In this document: one piece after another, positions 5,933 to 12,457 of the stretch
Layout: every line of letters starts with the position of its first letter
Numbering within the stretch: position 1 is the stretch's first letter
From: an uncultured Burkholderiales bacterium
GTDB lineage: Bacteria; Pseudomonadota; Gammaproteobacteria; Burkholderiales; Burkholderiaceae_D
DNA: 12,457 bases
Reading direction: 5' to 3'
Assembly (NCBI GenBank): GCA_937872165.1
Contig: CALMOR010000095.1
Coordinates: forward strand, 1 to 12,457
Notes under the pieces: generated by a model
Seen by the model: the letters and a program-made list of their open reading frames with translations, nothing else
Databases searched by the model: none
Told to the model about the DNA's origin: nothing
Translations under genes and position numbers: made by a program

Positions 5933-6655
5933 ATGGCCTCCGGATCGATCGGTGCCGGACGCCGCGATTCGCCGGATGCCCGCTGCATGCGCGAGGCGAC
6001 CGGATCGCCGACTCCTACGGCCTTGAAGAAAAGACGACGAAAACTCCCGCACGACGGGTGCGAGTTCGATGCCCGCGCACGTGATCTGATCGACCAGTTG
6101 ACGGCCCTGCGTCCGGTCCTCGTTCGCATCGCGCGACAGCAACTGCGCAACGACGCCTGGGCCGATGACGCCGTTTCGGACACCCTCGTCGCAGCGATCG
6201 AAGGCATCGACCAGTTCCAGGCTCATTCGAGGCTGAAGACCTGGGTGATCGGCATCCTGCGTTTCAAGATCTTCGACATCTTCCGCGCCCATCGACGCGA
6301 GCAGCCGCTGGTCTTCGAGATCGACGACGACGCGGATGGCGACGGGCCGGCGCCGGTCGCGCTCGAGACGTTGCAGATGGGACGCCTGCTCGAGGAAGCT
6401 CCCGAGGCCCGGATCGCGCACACCGAGTGCGTCGACCGGGTACGCCAGCTGATGGATCAGCTACCCGCCGATCAGCGAAAGGTCCTGATCCTGCGAGCAT
6501 GGAGCGACCTTCCGATCGAAGACATCTGCGACGCGATGTCGATCACGCGATCGAACGCGAGCGTGCTGTTGCATCGCGCGCGTCGCGGACTGGTTCGACA
6601 GCTCGACGCCGGCAACCGAGGAAGAGGGGTCGTCGACCGGTTGCTGTCGCGCTGA
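5933..6655 (+). CDS. ECF-type RNA polymerase sigma factor (sigma-70 family)
   Basis: From the ATG at 5933 the protein has 240 residues, slightly long for an ECF sigma factor because of a basic N-terminal extension of about 45 residues (LKKRRRK at 31-37). Region 2 covers about 55-122: the DAWADDAVSDTLVAAIE stretch (74-90) is the core-binding and -10 helix, and RLKTWVIGILRFKIFDIFR (100-118) continues it. An acidic linker (EIDDDADGD, 129-137) separates it from region 4 at about 165-225 (LPADQRKVLILRAWSDLPIE, then an HTH with SITRSNASVLLHRARRGL). It redirects RNA polymerase to a small regulon. No zinc-finger or membrane anti-sigma gene follows; an AraC-type gene does, after 72 bp. Control may therefore be transcriptional, or an unrecognised partner lies elsewhere. 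The Shine-Dalgarno site is strong. Confidence 0.9.
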   Translation: MASGSIGAGRRDSPDARCMREATGSPTPTALKKRRRKLPHDGCEFDARARDLIDQLTALRPVLVRIARQQLRNDAWADDAVSDTLVAAIEGIDQFQAHSRLKTWVIGILRFKIFDIFRAHRREQPLVFEIDDDADGDGPAPVALETLQMGRLLEEAPEARIAHTECVDRVRQLMDQLPADQRKVLILRAWSDLPIEDICDAMSITRSNASVLLHRARRGLVRQLDAGNRGRGVVDRLLSR

Positions 6656-6678
6656 GCCTCGATTCCCCGCGCCGCTCG

Positions 6679-6708
6679 GTCGGACGATCCACCCATGCGA
6701 CGTCCGAC
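6679..6708 (+). repeat. 8-bp inverted repeat between the sigma factor gene and the second AraC-type gene
   Basis: GTCGGACG (6679-6686) and CGTCCGAC (6701-6708) are perfect reverse complements around a 14-nt loop. The repeat fills most of the 72-bp gap and ends 8 bp before the Shine-Dalgarno site (GGAG, 6717-6720) of the next gene. It could be a leader hairpin, a weak terminator without a T-run, or an operator. In DNA this GC-rich, a chance origin is possible. Confidence 0.3.
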
Positions 6709-6727
6709 TCGACACCGGAGATGACCG

Positions 6728-7654
6728 ATGCAATCCGCGAGTGCGCCCACCTTCTCGAGCGCGAGCCTGCGCTGTGCGTCGGCGATCCGTTCCCATCTCG
6801 TGCAGAGCAGCCGCGACATCGGCTGGACCTCCGTCCTCGTCGACCACCATCGCATCGATGCGGACGAAGATCCGTTCGAGACGCTGCCGACGCCCGACCA
6901 GACGATCGTCGTGATGACACGGGGTGCACAGCGGATCGCTTCCTTTCGATGCGGTGCATGGCGTGAAGCGGTCTACCGCGTCGGTACGGTCGGCCTCACC
7001 GCGGGCGGCCTGTCGGACCGCCTGAGGCGGCGAAGGAGTCGAAACGCGCAGCCGTTCGAGAAGGTCAACCTCTACGTGCCCGAGGAGTTCTTCGTCGAAG
7101 CGGCCGAGCATTTTCGCGGCATCGGCACGCAACGGGTCGAGAGAGTGCGCAGCGCGCTCGCCTTCGACGATCGCCTGCTCGGCGAGACGGTCCTCGCGTT
7201 GCTGGAGGCGATGCGGCGCAACGTTCCCGATTTCTACGCCGAAGCCGCGATGCAGTGGCTCGCGACCCACATGCTGACGATGGGCGGGAAGTGGTTCGAC
7301 GAGCGCGACGACCGTCGCCATTGCGGCCTCATCGACGACCACCGCCTGGCGCGCGTGCTCGAGTTCATGAGCGCGCGCTTCGCCGACGTCCTGACGCTGG
7401 ACGACTTCGCGGCCGAGGCCGGCGTCAGCAAGTTCCATTTCGCACGCCTCTTCAAGGAACGAACCGGTCTGTCGCCGTACGCGATGTTGGTCGAGATCCG
7501 GCTGGACTCGTCGAAGCGGATGCTGAGGACGACCGACCTTGCCGTGGCGACGGTCGCGATGCGCTGCGGCTTCGCGAGCCCGACCCACTTCTCGACGCTG
7601 TTCCGCAAGCGACTGGGCCTTTCGCCGACGGCGTTTCGCGCAATCGCGCGCTGA
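6728..7654 (+). CDS. AraC-family transcriptional regulator (second)
   Basis: This 308-residue AraC-family protein has a divergent N-terminal sensing region (about 30-185) and a clear C-terminal DNA-binding domain (about 205-305). The first helix-turn-helix is LTLDDFAAEAGVSKFHFARL (222-241), followed by FKERTGLSPYAML (242-254). The second is LAVATVAMRCGFASPTHFST (271-290), closing with FRKRLGLSPTAFR (292-304). This match to the family core is strong. GGAG 7 nt upstream supports the ATG at 6728. It is the last of three tandem regulator genes and lies 90 bp upstream of the esterase-paoABC cluster, so it is the best candidate for a local regulator of that cluster. Its effector may be an aromatic or aldehyde compound, but that is only inference from context. 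Confidence 0.93.
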   Translation: MQSASAPTFSSASLRCASAIRSHLVQSSRDIGWTSVLVDHHRIDADEDPFETLPTPDQTIVVMTRGAQRIASFRCGAWREAVYRVGTVGLTAGGLSDRLRRRRSRNAQPFEKVNLYVPEEFFVEAAEHFRGIGTQRVERVRSALAFDDRLLGETVLALLEAMRRNVPDFYAEAAMQWLATHMLTMGGKWFDERDDRRHCGLIDDHRLARVLEFMSARFADVLTLDDFAAEAGVSKFHFARLFKERTGLSPYAMLVEIRLDSSKRMLRTTDLAVATVAMRCGFASPTHFSTLFRKRLGLSPTAFRAIAR

Positions 7655-7692
7655 CGAGCGACGCCGCGAAGTTTCCATCGTTGCTGAAGTCG

Positions 7693-7740
7693 TTCGGCCG
7701 ATTGCGCCGGCGGAACTTAGGGACGCGCGTCGGGTACAAG
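7693..7740 (+). promoter_or_regulatory. candidate promoter/operator region of the esterase-paoABC cluster
   Basis: The 90-bp gap before the esterase gene holds GGAACTT (7712-7718), identical to the classical -35 element of ECF sigma promoters. TACAAG follows 16 bp later at 7735-7740; it matches four of six bases of the sigma-70 -10 box and is not a standard ECF -10. An imperfect dyad, TTCGGCCG (7693-7700) with CGGCGGAA (7708-7715), seven of eight paired, overlaps the -35 and could be an operator. With this geometry transcription would start at or near the ATG at 7745. No normal Shine-Dalgarno site is seen there, so a leaderless mRNA is possible. All of this is inference from short motifs. Confidence 0.3.
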
Positions 7741-7744
7741 AGCG

Positions 7745-8791
7745 ATGCAGCGCAGATTTCCGATCGATCGTTCGGGGCACCGCCCCTTCTGGTACGACAC
7801 GCCGCCGCGCACCACGCGCAGGGGTTCGTTCTGGGTCAGCGGCGAGCGTGTGCACCGCGACGGGAAGACCTACCAACGCGGGCCGATGTTCGTCGCATGG
7901 GAGGCCCCGGCGGAGGTGACGCGTCCCCATCCGATCGTCCTGCTGCATGGCGGCGGCTTCCAGGGAACGGAGTGGCTGGACACGCCCGACGGGCGGCCCG
8001 GCTGGGCCCAACGACTGATCGAGAACGGCTACGCGGTGCTCGTCGTCGATCGTCCGGGCCAGGGCCGTTCCCCGTATCACACCGAGACGCTCGGACCGAT
8101 GGGGCCGCCGTTCTCGTACGAAGGCGGCCGCGAGATCTACTTCCCCGTCGATCCGTCGGGCCGGCATACCCAGTGGCCGTTCGATCCGGACGACGACGAT
8201 GCGATGGACGCCTTCATCGCCGGTTACGGGCCGCTGCCGGCGGACCTCGCCGCCTCGGAGGACATGGATGCCGATCGGGTGTCGCGTCTGCTCGACCGGA
8301 TCGGACCCGCGATCCTTCTCACTCACTCGGCGTCGGGGCCCGACGGCTGGCTCGTCGCCGACCGTCGTCCGGGTCTCGTCGTCGCGATCGTGGCGATCGA
8401 GCCGATGGGACCACCGTTCGCCGACATCCCCAACATCGGCTCGCTCGCATGGGGTCTCGCCGCCGCGCCGCTGACCTTCGACCCGCCGCGGGCGAGCGCC
8501 GCCGAAGTCCGTGCGGCCGCGCCCGCGTCGCTCGCGTTGCCGGCGCTGACCGGCTTGCCGGTCTGCGTGGTCACCGGCGAGACCTCGGCCTTCGCGCCGG
8601 CCAGCTTGCCGATCGTCGAAGCGCTCAAGGCCGGCGGTGCCGCGGCCGAACTGCTCCACCTGCCGGACCACGGCGTGCGCGGCAACGGTCACGGGTTGAT
8701 CTACGAGAAGAACTCGGACGATGCCTTGAGGCCGGTGCTGCGATGGCTGGACGTCCATGCGTCCGGAGACGTCGCGAAGCGCGCCCCGTGA
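7745..8791 (+). CDS. alpha/beta-hydrolase esterase, esterase 713-like
   Basis: This 348-residue hydrolase resembles, in motif order, esterase 713 of Alcaligenes, known for cleaving esters of unusual cyclic compounds. Landmarks are a GSFWVSG strand (27-33), the oxyanion-side HGGG (68-71), WLDTPDGRPGW (77-87), and VDRPGQGRS (101-109). The nucleophile elbow is THSASG with Ser195. The acid is probably Glu219, after strand 6 (AIEPMGPP), and the base His316 in GNGHG. Glu as the acid in that position is a feature of the 713 family. Unlike the Alcaligenes enzyme, no signal peptide is visible, so it probably works in the cytoplasm. The ATG at 7745 is the first possible start: an in-frame TAG lies at 7718-7720. 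The family's N-terminal strand precedes the next Met. The gene ends 16 bp before paoA, so co-transcription is likely. The natural substrate is unknown. Confidence 0.85.
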   Translation: MQRRFPIDRSGHRPFWYDTPPRTTRRGSFWVSGERVHRDGKTYQRGPMFVAWEAPAEVTRPHPIVLLHGGGFQGTEWLDTPDGRPGWAQRLIENGYAVLVVDRPGQGRSPYHTETLGPMGPPFSYEGGREIYFPVDPSGRHTQWPFDPDDDDAMDAFIAGYGPLPADLAASEDMDADRVSRLLDRIGPAILLTHSASGPDGWLVADRRPGLVVAIVAIEPMGPPFADIPNIGSLAWGLAAAPLTFDPPRASAAEVRAAAPASLALPALTGLPVCVVTGETSAFAPASLPIVEALKAGGAAAELLHLPDHGVRGNGHGLIYEKNSDDALRPVLRWLDVHASGDVAKRAP

Positions 8792-8807
8792 AGCGGGGCC
8801 GACGGAC

Positions 8808-9398
8808 ATGCCCGACTGGACACGACGCGACTTCCTCTCGCTCCAGCTCGCAGGCGGCATCGTGATCGCGGCGGGCGCCGACGGAGCGCCGCGGCCGGGC
8901 GACGAGCCGTCGAGCCCGCAGCGGAGCTTCGACGTCGTCCTCGTCGTCAACGGTGGCGAGCATCGACTGCCGGCCCTCGACGCGCACACCACGCTGCTCG
9001 ATGCGTTGCGCGACCGCTTGCGGATGACCGGTACCAAGAAGGGCTGCGGTCTCGGACAGTGCGGCGCCTGCACGGTGCTCGTCGACGGGCGGCGCGTGAA
9101 CAGTTGTCTCTGCCTCGCGGTCATGCAGCAGGGCAAGGCCATCACGACGATCGAAGGCCTCGCCGACGGGGACGCCCTCCATCCGCTGCAGGCCGCCTTC
9201 GTCGAACACGACGGCCTGCAGTGCGGTTACTGCACGCCGGGCCAGATCGTCAGCGCGGTCGCCTGCATCGCCGAAGGCCATGCGACGTCGGACGACGAGG
9301 TCCGCGAGTGGATGAGCGGCAACCTCTGCCGCTGCGGGGCGTATCCCAACATCGTCGCGGCCATCCGTGCGACGGCGGACTCGAGCGAGCGGCGATGA
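8808..9398 (+). CDS. paoA: periplasmic aldehyde oxidase, 2Fe-2S subunit (PaoA-like)
   Basis: This 196-residue small subunit of a xanthine-oxidase-family aldehyde dehydrogenase passes electrons from the molybdenum site to FAD through two 2Fe-2S clusters. A Tat signal, TRRDFLSLQ (5-13) with a hydrophobic run to about residue 23, indicates export of the folded complex to the periplasm, the other subunits riding along as in E. coli PaoABC. The plant-ferredoxin-type cluster uses Cys80, Cys85, Cys88 and Cys100; the second cluster uses Cys139, Cys142, Cys174 and Cys176 (CGYCTPGQ, then NLCRCGAY). The ATG at 8808 is chosen because it puts the twin arginines at residues 6-7; an in-frame ATG at 8757 would overlap the esterase gene. 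The stop overlaps the paoB start as ATGA. The symbol rests on motifs, Tat signal and gene order. Confidence 0.92.
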   Translation: MPDWTRRDFLSLQLAGGIVIAAGADGAPRPGDEPSSPQRSFDVVLVVNGGEHRLPALDAHTTLLDALRDRLRMTGTKKGCGLGQCGACTVLVDGRRVNSCLCLAVMQQGKAITTIEGLADGDALHPLQAAFVEHDGLQCGYCTPGQIVSAVACIAEGHATSDDEVREWMSGNLCRCGAYPNIVAAIRATADSSERR

Positions 9399-10405
9399 CG
9401 CCGTTCGCGTACCTCCGGCCGACCAGCCTTCCGGCAGCGCTGGCGACGGGTGCCCGCCATACGTCGAACGACGCCGACGTTCCGGGCAACGACTTCTTCG
9501 GAGGCGGCACGGACCTCATGCAACTCATGAAGGAGCACGTGCGCAATCCGGCAGCCGTCGTCGACCTGGCCGCATTGCCGGACATGGACGACATCGTCGT
9601 CGGCTCCGATGCGATCCGGCTCGGAGCGCGGGTGACGATGAGCGACGCGGCCGCGCACGCCGGCCTCCGGGCGCATGCGCCGGTTCTCGGCGAAGCGCTG
9701 CTGGCGAGTGCCTCGCCGCAGGTACGCAACCTCGCGACGCTCGGCGGCAACCTGCTGCAGCGGACCCGTTGCGGTTACTTCCGCGATGTGGCGCTCCCCT
9801 GCAACAAGCGCGAGCCCGGCAGCGGCTGTCCCGCGATCGACGGTCTCAATCGCCTGCACGCGATCCTCGGGACCAGCGAGCACTGCATCGCGACCTACGC
9901 GGGCGACTTCGCGAACGCGCTCGTCGTCGTCGATGCGGACGTCGTCGTCGCGGGTCCGCGTGGCGAACGCCGCGTCGCGGTCGCCGATCTGCATCGACCG
10001 CCGGGCGATGCGCCCCACGTCGAGACCGCGCTCGACCGCGGTGAACTGATCGTCGCGATCGAGATGCGACCCCGCGCCCTAGCGCGACGCTCGCACTACC
10101 TGAAGGTGCGCGATCGCGCGAGCTTCGAATGGGCGATCGCATCGGCCGCGGTGGCGATGGATCTCTCGGAAGACCTCACGGTGCGCGACGTGCGGGTGGC
10201 GGTCGGCGGGGTCGCGACGCGACCGTGGCGCCTGCCGGCCGTCGAACAGGCGTTGCGGGGCCGACGCGTCACGGCCGACCTCTGCCGCGAAGCCGGCTCG
10301 CTCGCCGCCGCGGGAGCGGTGGCCAACGGGCGCAACGCATACAAGATCCCGCTGATCCGGCGGACCGTCGCGCGCGCGCTCGAAGAGACCGCGGGCCTCG
10401 CATGA
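9395..10405 (+). CDS. paoB: periplasmic aldehyde oxidase, FAD/4Fe-4S subunit (PaoB-like)
   Basis: This 336-residue medium subunit binds FAD and relays electrons between the 2Fe-2S clusters and the final acceptor. FAD-binding motifs are FFGGGTDLMQLMK (34-46) and the TLGGN loop (115-119) that follows SPQVRN. An insertion rich in cysteine (RTRCGYFRD, then PCNKREPGSGC) gives Cys126, Cys136, Cys145 and a later Cys164. This set matches the extra 4Fe-4S cluster that marks PaoB and 4-hydroxybenzoyl-CoA reductase-like subunits and is absent from ordinary xanthine dehydrogenase FAD subunits. The C-terminal CO-dehydrogenase flavoprotein domain covers about 215-330. The gene begins inside the paoA stop (ATGA, 9395-9398) and ends inside the paoC start (ATGA, 10402-10405), so the three are translationally coupled. 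No signal peptide is seen, which agrees with export together with PaoA. Confidence 0.93.
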   Translation: MTPFAYLRPTSLPAALATGARHTSNDADVPGNDFFGGGTDLMQLMKEHVRNPAAVVDLAALPDMDDIVVGSDAIRLGARVTMSDAAAHAGLRAHAPVLGEALLASASPQVRNLATLGGNLLQRTRCGYFRDVALPCNKREPGSGCPAIDGLNRLHAILGTSEHCIATYAGDFANALVVVDADVVVAGPRGERRVAVADLHRPPGDAPHVETALDRGELIVAIEMRPRALARRSHYLKVRDRASFEWAIASAAVAMDLSEDLTVRDVRVAVGGVATRPWRLPAVEQALRGRRVTADLCREAGSLAAAGAVANGRNAYKIPLIRRTVARALEETAGLA

Positions 10406-12457
10406 CGGCTTCGATCGGGACTTCGCCGCCGCGCGTCGACGGACCTTTGAAGGTCACGGGTCGGGCGCTCTATGCGGCCGAATACGCGCCGGCCGGTCTG
10501 GTCTACGCGGCGCTGGTCGAGAGCACGATCCCGGCCGGCCGGATCGCCGCGATCGACACGCGGGGCGCCGCGGACGCGCCGGGCGTGCTGCTGATGCTCA
10601 CGCACGAGAACGCGGACCGGCTGCCTTACCGGCCGCCGAAGGAGCGACCGGCGGTCGACCCGGTGGCCGGCGAACAGCTGCGCGTGCTGCAGGATGCGCA
10701 GGTGCGCTTCAGCGGGCAGCCGATCGGAATCGTCGTGGCCCGCACGCAGGCCCAGGCCGAACACGCCGCATCGCTCGTGCGGGTCGCCTACGTCCGGGCG
10801 TCGACGCCTCTCACCCGCTTCGATCGGGCGCGGGCCCGCCCGACCTCGGCGGCCGCGGCGGCGAAGGGCCGTGGTCCCGAGACGAGGGACGGCGATGCCG
10901 ATCGAGCGCTGGCCGGCTCGTCGACGCGGATCGACCGCACCTATGTACAGCCACGCGAGCAGCACAACGCGATGGAGCCGCATGCGACGACGGCGCTGTG
11001 GACCGGTGACCGGCTGACGCTGTGGAGCAAGACGCAGTGGGTCGACAACGAGCGCGATGCGATCGCGCTGGTCTTCGGCATCCGGGCCGGCGACGTGAGG
11101 GTCGTCAACCCGTTCGTGGGCGGCGCGTTCGGGTCGGCGCTGCGCACATGGCCGCACGTCGCGCTGGCCGCGATGGCGGCACGCAGGGCGGGGCGTCCGG
11201 TCCGCCTCGAGCTGACGCGCAGACAGCTTTCGTACTCGGTGGGCTTCCGCCCCCACGTCGAACAGCGGGTCGCTCTCGGCGCCGACGGCCACGGACGTCT
11301 GGCCGCGGTCGTCCACGAAGCGATCGGCCAGACCTCCACTTACGAAGAGTTCGCCGAGTCGATCCTGACGGTGCCGCGCGTCGGCTATGCGGCAGCCACC
11401 CGCCGCACGCGTTACGGACTCGTCGAGATGAACGTCGGCACGCCGTGCCCGATGCGCGGTCCGGGCTGGGCGACCGGACTCTTCGCGCAGGAAACGGCGA
11501 TGGACGAGCTCGCGGTCGCGCTCGCCGTCGATCCGATCGAGCTGCGCTTGCGCAATCACGCGGAGCGCGATCCGGAGAAGGACCTTCCGTGGTCCAGCAA
11601 CGGCCTGCGCGACTGCTATCGCATCGGCGCCGCGCGTTTCGGATGGGAGCGTCGCGACCCCGCGCCCGCTTCGATGCGGAACGGACGCCTGTCGGTCGGA
11701 TGGGGCATGGCCGCCGCGATCTATCCGGCGGCCCGCTACCCGACGAGCGCCACGGCGACGATCGATGCGGACGGCTTCGCCGTCGTCCGCTGCGCGACGA
11801 CCGACATGGGCCCGGGGACCTACACCGCGATGACGCAGGTCGCGGCCGACGCGCTCGGGTTGCCGTTGCAACGGGTGCGTGCCGAACTCGGCGACTCCGA
11901 CCTGCCCGATGCGAAGGAGCATGGCGGCTCGACGACGATGGCGAGCGTAGGCTCGGCGGTACAGGCGGCATGCGACCGGCTGAGGGCCACGATCGCCGAG
12001 CTCGCCGCGCGTCTCGGCATCGACGAGTCCGACATCGGCGCACTGCTTCGCCGGGCCGGGCGGGACCGGCTCGAAGCCAGCGCGACGACGGCTCCGGGCG
12101 ACGAGACGAAGAGCCATTCGAGTCACGGCTTCGGCGCCGTCTTCGCGGAGGTGGTGGTCGACCCGGACCTCTGCACTGTCCGCGTGCCGCGCATCGTCGG
12201 CGCCTACGATGCGGGCCGCATCGTCAATCCGCGGCTCGCGCACAGCCAGTGCATCGGCGGCATGGTGGGCGGCATTGGCATGGCCCTGCTGGAGGAGGCC
12301 GAATGGGACGGCGATCTCGGCCGCGTCGCGAACGCGACGATCGCCGAATACCTCCTCCCGGTCAGCGCCGACGTCCAGGAGCTCGACGCGAGTTTCGTCG
12401 AGAGCGAAGACACGATCCTGAACCCGCTCGGCGTGAAGGGGCTGGCCGAGCTCGGCC
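10402..12457 (+). CDS. paoC: periplasmic aldehyde oxidase, molybdenum-binding subunit (PaoC-like), 3' truncated by window
   Basis: This is the large catalytic subunit, binding the molybdenum cofactor (a cytosine-dinucleotide form in E. coli PaoC) and oxidising aldehydes to carboxylic acids with water. The frame stays open from the ATG at 10402 to the right edge, 685 codons plus one base. E. coli PaoC has about 730 residues, so roughly 45 are missing. Recognisable blocks are DGPLKVTGRALYAAEY near the start, HNAMEPH (188-194), NPFVGGAFGS (236-245), MRGPGW (351-356), a GGSTTMASVGS cofactor loop (508-518), YDAGRIVNP in the C-terminal part and GVKGLAELG at the edge, whose Glu683 corresponds to the family's catalytic Glu. 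The ATGA overlap with paoB indicates one operon. The maturation gene paoD (XdhC-like chaperone) usually follows and would lie beyond the window. Confidence 0.93.
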   Translation, partial: MTASIGTSPPRVDGPLKVTGRALYAAEYAPAGLVYAALVESTIPAGRIAAIDTRGAADAPGVLLMLTHENADRLPYRPPKERPAVDPVAGEQLRVLQDAQVRFSGQPIGIVVARTQAQAEHAASLVRVAYVRASTPLTRFDRARARPTSAAAAAKGRGPETRDGDADRALAGSSTRIDRTYVQPREQHNAMEPHATTALWTGDRLTLWSKTQWVDNERDAIALVFGIRAGDVRVVNPFVGGAFGSALRTWPHVALAAMAARRAGRPVRLELTRRQLSYSVGFRPHVEQRVALGADGHGRLAAVVHEAIGQTSTYEEFAESILTVPRVGYAAATRRTRYGLVEMNVGTPCPMRGPGWATGLFAQETAMDELAVALAVDPIELRLRNHAERDPEKDLPWSSNGLRDCYRIGAARFGWERRDPAPASMRNGRLSVGWGMAAAIYPAARYPTSATATIDADGFAVVRCATTDMGPGTYTAMTQVAADALGLPLQRVRAELGDSDLPDAKEHGGSTTMASVGSAVQAACDRLRATIAELAARLGIDESDIGALLRRAGRDRLEASATTAPGDETKSHSSHGFGAVFAEVVVDPDLCTVRVPRIVGAYDAGRIVNPRLAHSQCIGGMVGGIGMALLEEAEWDGDLGRVANATIAEYLLPVSADVQELDASFVESEDTILNPLGVKGLAELG

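Noticed and set aside
4651..6084. Plus-strand open frame of 477 codons across the hydrolase end, first AraC-type gene and sigma start
   Set aside because: It is out of frame with two well-supported genes and its product is Arg-rich without domains.
6461..9145. Minus-strand open frame of 894 codons spanning the sigma tail, second AraC-type gene, esterase and paoA start
   Set aside because: It lies opposite four genes with clear family motifs. Its translation is Arg/Asp/His-rich with no domain. Long antisense frames are expected at this GC content.
10096..12243. Minus-strand open frame of 715 codons opposite paoC
   Set aside because: The + strand carries an uninterrupted molybdenum subunit with all family blocks. 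The antisense product is low-complexity and Arg-rich.

Overview
The window is about 12.5 kb of very GC-rich DNA. It is densely packed with bacterial genes that have short gaps, Shine-Dalgarno sites, ATGA stop/start overlaps and two Tat-type signal sequences. The gene types (MOFRL glycerate kinase, LysR and AraC regulators, PaoABC-type periplasmic aldehyde oxidase) and the strong G/C bias at third codon positions suggest a high-GC proteobacterium. Burkholderiales or a similar beta/gamma group is my best guess, but the sequence does not prove it. I see no tRNA, rRNA, IS element, integrase, CRISPR array or phage gene.

Layout. (1) 222-1511(+): a glycerate 2-kinase. (2) 1727-2743(+): an SDR oxidoreductase with an apparent Tat signal, preceded by a gap holding a perfect 16-bp operator-like palindrome. 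(3) 2763-3653(-): a LysR-family regulator, convergent with the SDR gene and divergent from (4) 3816-4772(+): an apparently exported alpha/beta hydrolase with an Asp nucleophile (epoxide hydrolase/dehalogenase type). The 162-bp divergent gap carries a 15-bp palindrome that fits the LysR T-N11-A box. (5) 4913-7654(+): three regulators in a row, AraC-type, ECF sigma factor, AraC-type, with no recognisable anti-sigma gene. (6) 7745-12457(+): an esterase resembling the 'esterase 713' family, followed 16 bp later by paoA-paoB-paoC, which encode the 2Fe-2S (Tat signal), FAD/4Fe-4S and molybdopterin subunits of a periplasmic aldehyde oxidase. The last gene runs off the right edge just after its catalytic Glu.

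How the genes may work together. The right half looks like a regulated oxidation module. The three regulators lie directly upstream of an esterase-aldehyde oxidase cluster that is probably co-transcribed. A plausible but unproven reading is that aldehydes released or formed from an ester or aromatic compound are oxidised to acids in the periplasm. The left half holds stand-alone metabolic genes: glycerate entry into glycolysis, a stress-type SDR, and a LysR-controlled hydrolase.

Nothing in the window is clearly a new type of system. The points most worth a second look are the regulator-esterase-paoABC arrangement, the ECF-like -35 element and possible leaderless start at the esterase, and several clean dyad sequences in the short gaps.
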